Shown in pieces: positions 32,116 through 42,729 of a stretch of DNA of 64,000 nucleotides; the stretch's first letter is position 1; each line of letters starts with the position of its first letter. This DNA is from Pseudomonas sp. KU43P. Lineage in GTDB: Bacteria; Pseudomonadota; Gammaproteobacteria; Pseudomonadales; Pseudomonadaceae. The stretch lies in contig NZ_AP019365.1 of the NCBI RefSeq assembly GCF_033095865.1, positions 4,375,501 through 4,439,500 of the forward strand. The letters run 5' to 3'. Under the pieces are notes generated by a model. That model was not told the origin of the DNA and ran no database searches. It saw nothing but the letters and a program-made list of their open reading frames with translations. Both the position numbers and the translations under genes were made by a program.

Positions 32116-32901
32116 TCAGCCAGCGGCCAGCGCTGGGCGCATACGCCCCTGCTGTCGCCCTTCCAACTGCATGCACCGCTCCAGGAATAGGTACATGCAG
32201 TCATAACTCTTGCAGATCGCCTTGCGCAGTTCGTTGCGCAGCCCCTGGGTCGGGTTCTCGCCAGCCAGGGTACAGATGATCTCCAGCGCCTCCCACGGGT
32301 GGGCGTCGTCATACTGGGCATGCATCTTCAGCCACTTCATCGCGCGCTTGCGCTGATCCTCCGGGAAACCCATGGCATAGGTATCCTCGGCGCAGACCAC
32401 CGCCGACCACTCCCCGGTCGCCCCTTCGATGGCGTAGTTGGTCGCCGCCATGGCAATCGCCAGCGACTCGGTGGTGCACACCCGCCAGCACCAGTCATTG
32501 AGCCCGTTGAGCTCTGCCGGCACTTCCTGGCCCTGCAGCTCGTGCAGGTGTATACCGTGTGCGTGACACCAGTGCACCCAGTAATCGGCATGGTTGAGCT
32601 CCACCCGGATGTTGCGCATCAGCCAGCGCCGCGCCATGTCCTCGCCGGGGTGGCGGGCATAGCGGGTCTTGGTCAGGTTGTGGGCCATGTACAGCGAGAA
32701 CTGCTCGACCACCGGCCAGCCACCGATCAGGTACTGGCGAATGGTCGACTGGCGCAACTGGCCGTCGCGCAGGCGCTGGTAGAACGCGTGCTCGACCACC
32801 CGGCGCTTGCTTTCCCGGCAGTCTTCGATCAGTTGCTGAGCCCATTGGGGGTAACTGGCGGGGTCCATCAACGGCCCGATACGAACGAATGCATCAATCA
32901 C
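32116..32901 (-). CDS. undA: UndA, diiron 1-undecene synthase (TenA/HDO fold)
   Basis: A 261-residue protein of the TenA/PqqC-like heme-oxygenase fold. All six iron ligands described for UndA are at the same numbers: E101 and H104 (VELNHADYW), E159 (NYAIEGATGEW), H194, D198 and H201 (KMHAQYDDAHPWEA). UndA oxidatively decarboxylates free lauric acid to the volatile 1-undecene and CO2 in Pseudomonas. The whole sequence resembles the P. protegens protein I recall, so I prefer this to the generic 'TenA family regulator' label. The start is a GTG at 32901 with AAGGAG 8 nt upstream. It lies 40 bp after the GGDEF-EAL gene on the same strand and may be cotranscribed with it. Confidence 0.88.
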   Translation of the reverse strand: MIDAFVRIGPLMDPASYPQWAQQLIEDCRESKRRVVEHAFYQRLRDGQLRQSTIRQYLIGGWPVVEQFSLYMAHNLTKTRYARHPGEDMARRWLMRNIRVELNHADYWVHWCHAHGIHLHELQGQEVPAELNGLNDWCWRVCTTESLAIAMAATNYAIEGATGEWSAVVCAEDTYAMGFPEDQRKRAMKWLKMHAQYDDAHPWEALEIICTLAGENPTQGLRNELRKAICKSYDCMYLFLERCMQLEGRQQGRMRPALAAG

Positions 32902-32941
32902 TTTTCAGCTCCTTGATCCCTGTGATCTTGCCGACATGTAT

Positions 32942-35398
32942 TCAGCGAAAGGTTCCAGGCGCCCGATGCAGCAGGGGCCGTGCAGCAATCCGTTGGCGCT
33001 GCAGACTGTCGCAGGTAAATACCTGCGGTCGTTCGATCAGATAGCCCTGGGCGTAGTCCACGCCGATCTCCTGCAAGGCCTGCTCGATCAACGGTGTTTC
33101 CACGAACTCAGCGATGGTCCGCTTGCCCATGACGTGGCCAATGTGGTTAATCACCTCGACCATGGCGCGGTTAACCGGATCATCCAGCATATCTTTGACA
33201 AAACTTCCGTCGATCTTCAAGAAGTCGACAGGTAAATGTTTCAAATAGGCGAATGACGACATTCCGGCGCAGAAGTCATCCAGGGAAAACTTGCAACCCA
33301 GCCCTTTCAATTCGTTGATGAATCGGATGGCACTACCGAGGTTGGCGATGGCACTGGTTTCGGTGATTTCGAAGCAGATCAGCCGCGGCGGAATGGCATA
33401 TTCGACGAACAGCCGCTGCAGGTAGTCGAGGAACATGTCATCGCCGATGCTCGACCCCGACAGATTGATCGCGCACATCGCCAGCGGCCCTTCCCGGCCT
33501 TCGTCCAGGCTCTGGCGAATGACCTGGAAGACATTGCGCACCACCCAACGGTCGAGCGCAGTCATCAGGCCATATCGCTCGGCCGCCGGTATGAAGCTGT
33601 CCGGCAGGATGGTACGGCCGCTTTCGTCGTGCAGGCGCAGCAGGATTTCGATGTGGCCCGGGCCTTCGATCGCCATGAGCGGCGCGATTTCCTGCGCATA
33701 AAGGCAGAAGCGGTTTTCCTCCAGGGCCACGTGCAGGCGCTGGATCCAGGCCATCTCGCCGAAGCGCATGGACAACTCGCTGTCGTCGGCATGGTACACC
33801 TGCACCCGGTTGCGGCCCTTCTCCTTGGCCATGTAGCAGGCCATGTCGGCCGCGCGCAGGGACGCCTCCAGGGTGGTGGGCGCCTGCGCCATGTTGACCA
33901 GGCCGATACTCACGGTGGTCACGAACGGCCGCCCCTTCCACACGAAGTGCAGGCTCTGCACCGCCTGGCGGAGGTTCTCGGCAATTTTCTCGGCCTGCTC
34001 GGGCGGGCAATTTTCCAGCAGCACACCAAACTCGTCACCGCCCAGCCGGGCCAGGGTGTCGCCTTCACGCAGCCCCGACTGCAGCACGGCGCAGATGTGC
34101 CGCAGCAACTCGTCACCGGCAGCATGGCCGCAGGTATCGTTGACCAGCTTGAACTGGTCAAGGTCGAGGAACATCAACGCGTGACGCCCGGCCTGGCGTA
34201 CCAGGCCATTGAGGGCCTGCTCCAGTCGGTATTCGAACTCGCGGCGGTTGGCCAGGCCGGTCAGCGCGTCATGAGTGGCCTGCCACGACAGGTTGGCGAT
34301 GTACTGGCGCTCCTGGGTCATGTCGTGCAGCACCAGCACGACCCCGGCCACCTGCCCGTCATTGATGATCGGCGAGCCGACCAGGTTGATCGACACGGTG
34401 CTGCCGTCCAGGCGCTGGATCAGTCGAGCATGCTCGGCACCGCCCTTGAGATTGCCGCTGAGCACCTCATCGAGCAGCGTGCCGCCTTCGTTCTCGGGGT
34501 GTTCTTCGACCAGGCTGAACAGCGCCGTCAACGGCAGGCCCAGGGCCTGGCCGGCCTGCCAATGGGTCAGGTGCTCGGCGGCGGGGTTCATGTAGCCGAT
34601 GCAGCCGTCGACATCGGTGGTGATCACCGCATCGCCAATCGCTTGCAAGGTGATCTGGGCCCGCTCTTTTTCTTCCTGCAGGGCGCTGGCGAAGGCCTGA
34701 CGCTGAGCCAGCAGCTTGCTGGAACGGCGCCAGGCGATGGTGATGAGGAACAAAGCGGTCAACAGGTTGGTGATCAGCAGCACCCGCAACAGCATGCGCG
34801 AGCCTTCGCCCAGGGCATCGCTGAAGGCTTTGGCCGCCGGGGTCACGCCTTCATTGATGAACACGATGCGAGCGCGCCAGTCACTGACGCGAGCGGGCGT
34901 GGCCTGGCCGCTGGCAAAACCATCGCGCATTTCGTTGGCCAGCACGTCGAGCTTGTTCAGGTAGTCGTCGCCAATGTTCCAGTAGGCGATGGCCGTCTGC
35001 ATGTAGCTGACCTGGCGGAAGTTGCGGTAGAACCAGATGATCCGATCGACGTCGTCGGGGTGGTTGCCACCCTGCAGCACGGCCCGGCGCGCAGCTTCAA
35101 GGTCAGGGTTGGCCTGGTCCAGCACTTCGCGCAGCACGTGGTCGCCCTGGGGGACGGCGATAACCTGGCGGTAACGCTCATAGGTGCGCTCGTCGCCGCT
35201 GTCGGCATACAGGTTCAGGTAGTAGATGGCGTCTTTCTGGGCCTTGGACCACAGGCTCTCGCCCGCGACATAGGCACGCACGGCAGACAATGCGTAAAGG
35301 CTGAGGCTGCCCAGCAGGACCTGGAAGACTACAACGGCGATGAAGGGCCAGATGATACCCAGCAACCTTGGCGCCTCTAGCGTGCGATTTCCCTTCAT
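32942..35398 (-). CDS. Membrane PAS-GGDEF-EAL c-di-GMP enzyme
   Basis: An 818-residue inner-membrane protein. A first membrane helix (~residues 13-36), a ~160-residue periplasmic helical sensor region and a second helix (~204-224) precede a PAS domain (~245-365). The GGDEF domain has GGDEF intact at 453-457 and an RxxD inhibitory site (REGD) five residues before it. The EAL domain starts with E584 (EILLRL) and keeps EITET, D707-D708 in DDFCAGMSSF, LKIDGSFV and EFVE. Both cyclase and phosphodiesterase therefore look active, although Cys replaces the usual Gly in DDFG. I do not recognise a named orthologue with certainty. The ATG is at 35398. Confidence 0.92.
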   Translation of the reverse strand: MKGNRTLEAPRLLGIIWPFIAVVVFQVLLGSLSLYALSAVRAYVAGESLWSKAQKDAIYYLNLYADSGDERTYERYRQVIAVPQGDHVLREVLDQANPDLEAARRAVLQGGNHPDDVDRIIWFYRNFRQVSYMQTAIAYWNIGDDYLNKLDVLANEMRDGFASGQATPARVSDWRARIVFINEGVTPAAKAFSDALGEGSRMLLRVLLITNLLTALFLITIAWRRSSKLLAQRQAFASALQEEKERAQITLQAIGDAVITTDVDGCIGYMNPAAEHLTHWQAGQALGLPLTALFSLVEEHPENEGGTLLDEVLSGNLKGGAEHARLIQRLDGSTVSINLVGSPIINDGQVAGVVLVLHDMTQERQYIANLSWQATHDALTGLANRREFEYRLEQALNGLVRQAGRHALMFLDLDQFKLVNDTCGHAAGDELLRHICAVLQSGLREGDTLARLGGDEFGVLLENCPPEQAEKIAENLRQAVQSLHFVWKGRPFVTTVSIGLVNMAQAPTTLEASLRAADMACYMAKEKGRNRVQVYHADDSELSMRFGEMAWIQRLHVALEENRFCLYAQEIAPLMAIEGPGHIEILLRLHDESGRTILPDSFIPAAERYGLMTALDRWVVRNVFQVIRQSLDEGREGPLAMCAINLSGSSIGDDMFLDYLQRLFVEYAIPPRLICFEITETSAIANLGSAIRFINELKGLGCKFSLDDFCAGMSSFAYLKHLPVDFLKIDGSFVKDMLDDPVNRAMVEVINHIGHVMGKRTIAEFVETPLIEQALQEIGVDYAQGYLIERPQVFTCDSLQRQRIAARPLLHRAPGTFR

Positions 35399-35504
35399 GA
35401 AGTCCCTGTCACAGAGCAGATAAGGCTCGATTCAACCCAGACAAGCACAGCGTAGGCCATTTGCCATCCGCGTGGCGGGGAATTTTATGACGAGAGATCG
35501 GTGC

Positions 35505-35573
35505 TGGATTCATCGCAGATGAATCCGCCCCTACAAAAACGGGGAGGCGCGGATTTATCCGTGAAAGGCAGAA
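35505..35573. repeat. Different REP-like hairpin upstream of the GGDEF-EAL gene
   Basis: GGATTCATC (35506-35514) pairs perfectly with GATGAATCC (35518-35526) around a 3-nt loop, followed by CGCCCCTACAAAAACGGGG and GCGGATTTATCC. This differs from the common REP in the window and recalls a second P. putida repeat type. Confidence 0.6.
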
Positions 35574-35590
35574 TCAAGCCCCACAAATCA

Positions 35591-37423
35591 TCAGGTCTGC
35601 TGCAAATGCCCATACAACTTGGCATACAAGCCACCATCGGCAATCAGCTGCTGATGATCACCGTCCTCGGCCACATGCCCGCCATCGAACACCAGCACGC
35701 GGTCTGCCTGCTTCACCGCCGACAAGCGGTGAGCGATGATCAGCGTCGTGCGGCCACTGAGGAAACGCGCCAGGGCTTGGTGCAGGTTGTATTCGGTGGC
35801 GGCGTCCAGCGCCGAGGTGGCCTCATCGAGGATCACCACCTTGGGCTCGGCCAGGACCATGCGGGCAATCGCCAGGCGCTGACGCTGGCCGCCGGACAGA
35901 CGCACCCCGGAGCGCCCCACCACACTGTCCAGGCCCAGCGGCAAGGCTGCGATGGTGGCGTCCAGTTGGGCGATGCGTAGCGCCTGCCAGCAGGCTTCAT
36001 CCGTGCATTCGCGGCCCATGGTCAAATTGGCGCGCACGGTGTCGTTGAACAGTGATGGGTGCTGCAGCACCACCGCGACATTCTCGCGCAAGGTTTCCAG
36101 GCCGATTTCCTGCAGGCTCGCTCCGCCAAAGCGGACGGTCCCGGCCTGGGCGCTGTACAGACCAAGCAGCAACTGCACCAGAGTGCTCTTGCCGCCACCG
36201 CTGGCACCGACGATGGCCACCTTCTCGCCCGGCGCGATGGACAGGTCGAGGTGGTCGAGCACCGGTTCGTCAGCATAGGCGAAGCGCAGGTCGCGCACCT
36301 CGATGCCAACGGTTTCGCGGCCGGCAAACGGGTCGCTGGCTGCCGGGTATTGAGGCTCGTCATCCCGCGCCAGCAGTTCGTTGAGGCGGCTCAGTGCCCC
36401 ACCTGCGGCGTAGTAGGCGTACTGCAGGTTGAGCAGTTGCTCGACCGGGCCGATCATGAACCAGAGGTAACTGAACACCGCCAGCATCTGGCCGATCGAC
36501 AGGTCGGAGAACAGCACCGTGAGCATGGCCGCAGCGCGGAAGATATCGATGCCGAACTGGAACAGCAGGCCACTGGCGCGGCCGCTGGCATCGCTTTTCC
36601 ATTGCGAATCCACGGCGTAGTCGCGCACTTCGCGGGCACGCAGGCCAAGGCGGCCAAGGAAGTAGCCCTGACGGTTGCTGGCACGGATTTCCTGGATGGC
36701 ATCGAGGGTTTCCGCCAGCGCCTGGGTAAAGCGCGAGGTGCTGTCGTTCTCGAGCTTTTTCAGGTGCTTGACGCGTTTGCCCAGCTGTACGGTGAAATAG
36801 ATCACCAGGGGGTTGAACAAGAGGATCAACAGCGCCAGCTTCCAGTGCATCCAGATCAGGATCGCCGCGGTACCGGTCAGCGTCAGCATGGCCACCAAAA
36901 AGCGGCTGAGGGTTTCGCCGACGAACTTGTCGAGGGTATCCAGGTCGGTGACCAGGTGGGTGGTCACGGTGCCGCTGCCCAGGCTTTCATATTCCTTGAG
37001 CGAGATGCGCTTGAGCCGCTCGATCAGGCGGATGCGCAGGCGGTAGACGATGTCCTTGGCCAGGCCCGCGAACAGCTTGGCCTGCACCACGTTGAATGCC
37101 AGCGCGGACAGGCGCAGGCCCAGTGTCACCACCAGCATCAGGCCGATGTAGCCAGCTGCCACCTGCCAACCGTCGGGCAGCAGGCGGTTCATGAACTTCA
37201 GGGCGGCATCGCCGTGGCCTAGCAACACCTCATCGACCAGCAATGGCAACAGCAGCGGGATCGGCACACTGCAGCAGGCCGCCAGAACGGCGACCAAGTT
37301 GGCGGTCCAGAGGTTTTTCTTGTGATGCAGGGCCAGGCGGCGGATTTCCGCCCAGCTCAGGCGATCGGGCACAGCAGCGGGCTTCCCTGGCACAGGGTCG
37401 GGCGACCCTGGCAGATCAAGCAC
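35591..37423 (-). CDS. ABC exporter (fused membrane and ATPase half-transporter)
   Basis: A 610-residue half-transporter. Six membrane helices (~40-330) form the ABC type 1 exporter domain, followed by an ATPase with Walker A VGASGGGKSTL, signature LSGGQRQRLAIAR, Walker B VVILDEATSALD and the H-loop IIAHRLSAV. It would work as a homodimer in the inner membrane, MsbA/multidrug-like; the substrate cannot be told. The gene overlaps the DsbA-family gene by 8 bp, and that gene is 3 bp from trhO, so the three form an operon. Confidence 0.9.
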   Translation of the reverse strand: MLDLPGSPDPVPGKPAAVPDRLSWAEIRRLALHHKKNLWTANLVAVLAACCSVPIPLLLPLLVDEVLLGHGDAALKFMNRLLPDGWQVAAGYIGLMLVVTLGLRLSALAFNVVQAKLFAGLAKDIVYRLRIRLIERLKRISLKEYESLGSGTVTTHLVTDLDTLDKFVGETLSRFLVAMLTLTGTAAILIWMHWKLALLILLFNPLVIYFTVQLGKRVKHLKKLENDSTSRFTQALAETLDAIQEIRASNRQGYFLGRLGLRAREVRDYAVDSQWKSDASGRASGLLFQFGIDIFRAAAMLTVLFSDLSIGQMLAVFSYLWFMIGPVEQLLNLQYAYYAAGGALSRLNELLARDDEPQYPAASDPFAGRETVGIEVRDLRFAYADEPVLDHLDLSIAPGEKVAIVGASGGGKSTLVQLLLGLYSAQAGTVRFGGASLQEIGLETLRENVAVVLQHPSLFNDTVRANLTMGRECTDEACWQALRIAQLDATIAALPLGLDSVVGRSGVRLSGGQRQRLAIARMVLAEPKVVILDEATSALDAATEYNLHQALARFLSGRTTLIIAHRLSAVKQADRVLVFDGGHVAEDGDHQQLIADGGLYAKLYGHLQQT

Positions 37424-38048
37424 AGACGGCCTGCTGTAGCCAGCGGCCGAGGAGAGGCTGCAGGCTCTGCAGTGGCTGGTAGCCGTTGGTCACCAGCGCC
37501 AATTGGCCATTGCGCTCGGCCAGCAGCGTCGGGAAACCGGCAATCCCCAGGTCTTGCACCCAACTGAAGTCGGCTGCGGTGGCAGCGCGCATGTCGGCAC
37601 GGGTGAACACCTCAGCGAACGCGACGCGATCGAAGCCGGCCTGCTCGGCCAGCTCAACCAGCTGTGGCGCGGTGGTCACGTCCAAGCCCTGCTCATAGAA
37701 CGACGCCTGGATAAGCGCCAACAGCGACCAAACCCGCTCGGCGTCCAGCTCGCGGGCGGTGACCAGGGCTCGGCAGGCCGGCTCGGTGTCGTAGACGAAG
37801 CCATCGGGCATGGCGCCCTCGAAACGGAACGGCTGCCCGGTGGCCTCGGCCACCGCCTGCCAATGCTCGAGGATGTAGCGCCGGGTCGACGCATCCAGGG
37901 CACTGCCACCGGTGCGCAGGCCACCCAGCACCAGCCGCGTCTGCACGCCTGCCTCACGCGCCTGGGCGATCAGGGCCGCAGCCACCGGCGCGAAACCCCA
38001 GCACCAGGAGCACATCGGGTCCATCACATAGAGCAGGCGTGCAGTCAT
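37416..38048 (-). CDS. DsbA-family (FrnE-like) thiol oxidoreductase
   Basis: A 210-residue cytoplasmic thioredoxin-fold protein with no signal peptide. The active site is MDPMCSWCWGF (C13 and C16), and the cis-proline is in AGFPTLL. It belongs to the DsbA-like group often annotated as FrnE-type isomerase or protein-disulfide isomerase. Partners are unknown; it sits between trhO and an ABC exporter gene with almost no spacing. Confidence 0.88.
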   Translation of the reverse strand: MTARLLYVMDPMCSWCWGFAPVAAALIAQAREAGVQTRLVLGGLRTGGSALDASTRRYILEHWQAVAEATGQPFRFEGAMPDGFVYDTEPACRALVTARELDAERVWSLLALIQASFYEQGLDVTTAPQLVELAEQAGFDRVAFAEVFTRADMRAATAADFSWVQDLGIAGFPTLLAERNGQLALVTNGYQPLQSLQPLLGRWLQQAVCA

Positions 38049-38051
38049 GCA

Positions 38052-38984
38052 TCAGGCCTCGGCTTTGTAGTTGTAACCGATCGGGTGTGGCAGGTTGCGG
38101 GCCTTGGCCAGCTCGATCTGCTTCTGCCGGTCGATGGCGCTGCGCCGGGTCTTTTCGCTCAGGCTGTCCCAGCAGTGCGGGCAGCTCACGCCTGGCGAAT
38201 AGTGCTCCGACGCGCGATCGTCCACATTGATCGGATGGCGGCAGGCATGGCACTGGTCGTACTCGCCTTCGCTCAGGTCATGACGCACCGTGACGCGGTT
38301 GTCGAAGACGAAGCAGTCGCCGTCCCAGAGGCTTTCTTCCTGAGGCACCTCCTCGAAGTATTTCAGGATGCCGCCCTTAAGATGATAGACCGCCTCGAAG
38401 CCTTCACCGAGCATGTAGCTGGAGGCTTTTTCGCAACGGATGCCGCCGGTGCAGAACATCGCCACTTTCTTGTGCTTGCTCGGGTCGAAGTTGGCCTTGA
38501 TGTACTCGGGGAACTCGCGGAAGGTCTCGGTCTTCGGGTCGATGGCGCCCTTGAAGGTGCCGATGGCCACTTCGTAGTCGTTGCGGGTGTCGATCAGCAG
38601 CACTTCCGGGTCGCTGATGAGCGCGTTCCAGTCCTTGGGCTCGACATAGGTGCCGACGGCCTGGTTCGGGTCGACGCCCGGCACACCCAGGGTGACGATC
38701 TCTTTCTTGAGCTTGACCTTGGTGCGGTAGAACGGCTGCTCGTCGCAGTAGGATTCCTTGTGGTCGACATCCACCAGGCGCGCGTCGTTGCGCAGCCAGG
38801 CGAGCAGCCCGTCGATGCCTTCACGGGTGGCCGAAACGGTGCCGTTGATGCCTTCATGGGCCAGCAACAGGGTGCCTTTGACGCCGTTGTCGGCCATGGC
38901 CTTGAGCAGCGGCTCGCGCAGTTCGACGTAGTCTTCCAGGGTGACGAACTTGTACAGCGCCGCCACGACGATCGGTTGGGACAT
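38052..38984 (-). CDS. trhO: tRNA uridine-34 hydroxylase TrhO (rhodanese family)
   Basis: A 310-residue protein of the YceA/TrhO family, which hydroxylates U34 of some tRNAs in an oxygen-dependent way toward 5-methoxyuridine or cmo5U. The N-terminal acylphosphatase-like domain precedes a rhodanese domain with [13 protein letters not shown], the catalytic Cys loop; a Cys-rich C-terminal segment ([13 protein letters not shown]) may bind metal. The ATG at 38984 ([13 protein letters not shown]) was chosen over an in-frame extension into the REP region. It heads the trhO-dsbA-like-ABC operon. Confidence 0.93.
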   Translation of the reverse strand: MSQPIVVAALYKFVTLEDYVELREPLLKAMADNGVKGTLLLAHEGINGTVSATREGIDGLLAWLRNDARLVDVDHKESYCDEQPFYRTKVKLKKEIVTLGVPGVDPNQAVGTYVEPKDWNALISDPEVLLIDTRNDYEVAIGTFKGAIDPKTETFREFPEYIKANFDPSKHKKVAMFCTGGIRCEKASSYMLGEGFEAVYHLKGGILKYFEEVPQEESLWDGDCFVFDNRVTVRHDLSEGEYDQCHACRHPINVDDRASEHYSPGVSCPHCWDSLSEKTRRSAIDRQKQIELAKARNLPHPIGYNYKAEA

Positions 38985-39040
38985 TTGCGGTGTATCTCCA
39001 GGTAGGTGCCCTCGTAAGGGGCGGACCGGGTTTGACAAAA

Positions 39041-39139
39041 AACAGGGGGCTGCTGTGCAGCCCATCGCCGGCAAGCCGGCTCCCACGGGTAGTTGTGGGA
39101 GCTGGCTTGCCAGCGATGGGCCGCCTAGCGGCCCCCTTT
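39041..39139. repeat. Inverted REP pair between trhO and bolA
   Basis: CCCATCGCCGGCAAGCCGGC on the left; the right arm, GCTGGCTTGCCAGCGATGGG, is the variant core with CTGG for CCGG. The inner loop is very short. Flanking CAGGGGGC and GCCCCCT extend the stem, with an A run outside on the left and TTT on the right, so it may terminate transcription on the minus strand. Confidence 0.85.
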
Positions 39140-39176
39140 GGGATGTTGCGGATTGTACCAGAACGACGGAAAGGAT

Positions 39177-39473
39177 TCAGTGCCCGCCGCCTGCACACAC
39201 CGGCGAGGCCGGTGCAGCGCCCACCTGGGCCCACTCCTCGGCGGTGTAGGTGTGGATCGCCAGGGCGTGAATCTCGCCCATCAGCTCACCCATGGTCGCG
39301 TAGACCTTCTGGTGGCGCTTGACGCTGTTGAGCCCGGCGAACTGCTCGCTGACGATAACCGCCTTGTAGTGAGTCTCCTGGCCACGGCTGTGCATGTGGC
39401 TTTCGTTGAGCACTTCAAGGTGTTGCGGGGCCAGCGCGGCCAGCTGCTGCTCGATGCGTTGCTGCATGCTCAT
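39177..39473 (-). CDS. bolA: BolA family protein
   Basis: A 98-residue BolA-family protein, which with monothiol glutaredoxins handles [2Fe-2S] clusters and links to stress morphology control. MQQRIEQQLAALAPQHLEVLNESHMH and the KRHQKVYATMGELMGEIHALAIHTY C-terminal helix-strand with conserved His are typical. A short Gly/His-rich tail follows. It lies 10 bp after the DUF2059 gene. Confidence 0.92.
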   Translation of the reverse strand: MSMQQRIEQQLAALAPQHLEVLNESHMHSRGQETHYKAVIVSEQFAGLNSVKRHQKVYATMGELMGEIHALAIHTYTAEEWAQVGAAPASPVCAGGGH

Positions 39474-39483
39474 CGCGTGCTAC

Positions 39484-40008
39484 TCACTTCTTGGCCGGGG
39501 CGGCGGCCTTGCCAGCGTTGGGGTCCAGTTCCTTGGTCATGTCCTCCAGCAGCTTGTTCACTACCGGTACCGCAGGCTCCAGGCTCTGCTGGGTCAGCTG
39601 GGCCGACTGCTGGGTAACTTTGGGCATTTCACGCAACACTTTCTTGCCCAGCGGCGATTCGTAGAACTTGACCAGGTCCTTGAGCTCTTGCTCGGTGAAG
39701 GTCTGGGTGTACAGGTCGACCATCTTCGGCTTGAGCTTGTTCCAGCCGATGGCGTTGTCCAGCGCGGCGTTGGCCTTGGCCTGGTAGCTCTCCAGCACCG
39801 GTTGCTTGGAGGACGGCGCCTTGGTCTGGGCGAAACGTTGGGCAAACATCTGCTGGACCTGCATGTACACCGGGGTGCCCAGCTTGTCGGCGTTGGCCAG
39901 GGTCAGGAATTTCTCGGCGGCAGCGTTGTGGCTGGCGGTGGCAGCGAGTACCTGGCCGCTGGCACAGGCCAGGGCGACGGCAGCACAGAGGACACGAAGA
40001 CGGGTCAT
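39484..40008 (-). CDS. Secreted DUF2059-family protein
   Basis: A 174-residue protein with a signal peptide (MTRLRVLCAAVALACASGQ, cleavage near VLAATA) and a DUF2059 domain marked by VDLYTQTFTEQELKDLVKFY and PLGKKVLREMP. The family is exported and of unknown function. The tail is rich in Ala and Lys. The ATG at 40008 has GAAGGAA about 6 nt upstream. It probably shares a transcript with bolA. Confidence 0.88.
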   Translation of the reverse strand: MTRLRVLCAAVALACASGQVLAATASHNAAAEKFLTLANADKLGTPVYMQVQQMFAQRFAQTKAPSSKQPVLESYQAKANAALDNAIGWNKLKPKMVDLYTQTFTEQELKDLVKFYESPLGKKVLREMPKVTQQSAQLTQQSLEPAVPVVNKLLEDMTKELDPNAGKAAAPAKK

Positions 40009-40163
40009 TGCATTTCCTTCAGGGAGGGGGAGGCGATACCTCAGAGTAGAGCATTCTGCTCCCGCGAGGGCGCAGCGCTCAAGTGGCACGACGAGCGATT
40101 GAACCGCACGTTCGCATGAGGGCCTAAACTGCTGATTCTGACTGACAAAGGAGTGAACGCAGC

Positions 40164-41558
<1,395 letters not shown>

Positions 41559-41563
41559 TCTGT

Positions 41564-41662
41564 ACTGGCCCTATCGCCGGCAAGCCGGCTCCCACAGGCA
41601 CCCCACACTATTCAAGGTTGTGGAGATCCTGTGGGAGCCGGCTTGCCGGCGACAGGGCCAGT
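41564..41662. repeat. Inverted REP pair between fumC and the DMT transporter
   Basis: ACTGGCCCTATCGCCGGCAA is inverted as TTGCCGGCGACAGGGCCAGT with a single mismatch. It lies between convergent genes and starts 5 bp past the fumC stop. Confidence 0.92.
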
Positions 41663-41666
41663 AGCG

Positions 41667-42623
41667 TCACCCCGCAACCCTGGCCACGCGCGCCCGCCAC
41701 CCGGCCACCAGCGAAGGCCCCACCGCCACCAGCGTCGACCCCATCACCACGGTCACCGCCCCCACATACCCCAGGGCATTGATGTCCTCGGCATGCACAT
41801 AGTCAGGCCAGACCCAGGCCGCCAGCGCCACCGCAACGAATGTCACCAGCGGCGTCATTGCCAACGTGGCGCTCACCCGCGACGCCTCCCAGTGCGCCAG
41901 CGCCTCGGCGAACGCACCATAGGCCACCAGGGTATTGAGGCAGCAGGCCAGCAACAGCCAACCCTGCACCGGCGTCAACTGCAACGCCTGCAGCGGATGC
42001 GCCCAGGGTGTCAGCAGCGCGGCGCAGCCCAGGTAGATCACCACCATCACCTGTTGCGAATGCCATACCGTCAGTAACTGCTTCTGGCTCAACGCGTAGA
42101 ACACCCAGACGCTGGTAGCCAGCAGAACCGTCAGCACGCCGGTGGTATAGGTGCCAAGCGATGTCAGCAGCTCCTCGAGACGCTGGTTGAAGAACAGGCC
42201 GAAACCGCCCAGCAGAATCAGCAGTCCAAGCCCCTGCCCCAGGCTGAACCGCTCCCTGAACACGAACACGCTGGCCACCAGCAACAGCACCGGCCCCATC
42301 TGCACTACCAACTGCGTGGTACCAGGGCTGAGCATTTTCAAACCGATGAGGTACAGCACATAGTTGCCCAGCAAGCCGAACACGGCGACCACCAGCAGGC
42401 CTTTGCCTTTGCGCGGCAGCTTGCCCACGGCCGGCAGGCGCCGTTTCATCGCCAACCAGCAGAACAGCAGGCCACCGGATACCAGCAGGCGGTACCAGGT
42501 GACGGTCACCGGGTCCATCACCTGCAACACCTGCTTTAGTTTGATGGGCAGAATGCCCCAGAGCAGCGCGGTGAGCAGTGCCAGGAACAGGCCGTAGACC
42601 CAGCGGCCGGAAGTTGTGTGCAT
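41667..42623 (-). CDS. DMT superfamily (EamA/RarD-like) transporter
   Basis: A 318-residue inner-membrane protein with about ten helices in two EamA repeats (WVYGLFLALLTALLWGILP at the start, and a second repeat from about residue 160). Such proteins export amino acids or metabolites or act as permeases; the substrate is unknown. The ATG is at 42623. The stop is 4 bp from the end of the REP pair. Confidence 0.9.
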   Translation of the reverse strand: MHTTSGRWVYGLFLALLTALLWGILPIKLKQVLQVMDPVTVTWYRLLVSGGLLFCWLAMKRRLPAVGKLPRKGKGLLVVAVFGLLGNYVLYLIGLKMLSPGTTQLVVQMGPVLLLVASVFVFRERFSLGQGLGLLILLGGFGLFFNQRLEELLTSLGTYTTGVLTVLLATSVWVFYALSQKQLLTVWHSQQVMVVIYLGCAALLTPWAHPLQALQLTPVQGWLLLACCLNTLVAYGAFAEALAHWEASRVSATLAMTPLVTFVAVALAAWVWPDYVHAEDINALGYVGAVTVVMGSTLVAVGPSLVAGWRARVARVAG

Positions 42624-42729
42624 AAAGTCCTCAGTCGAGGCCGTGGTGGGGGTAGGCTGGATTCTAAGGGCTTCAGGGAAAACTGCCGGGAAAAGATTTC
42701 ATCTGTTCATTCCCCGGCGGCATGCACGG

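Noticed and set aside
32116..32901. TenA thiaminase or transcriptional regulator label
   Set aside because: The UndA diiron ligand set is complete and in register, and no thiamine genes are adjacent.
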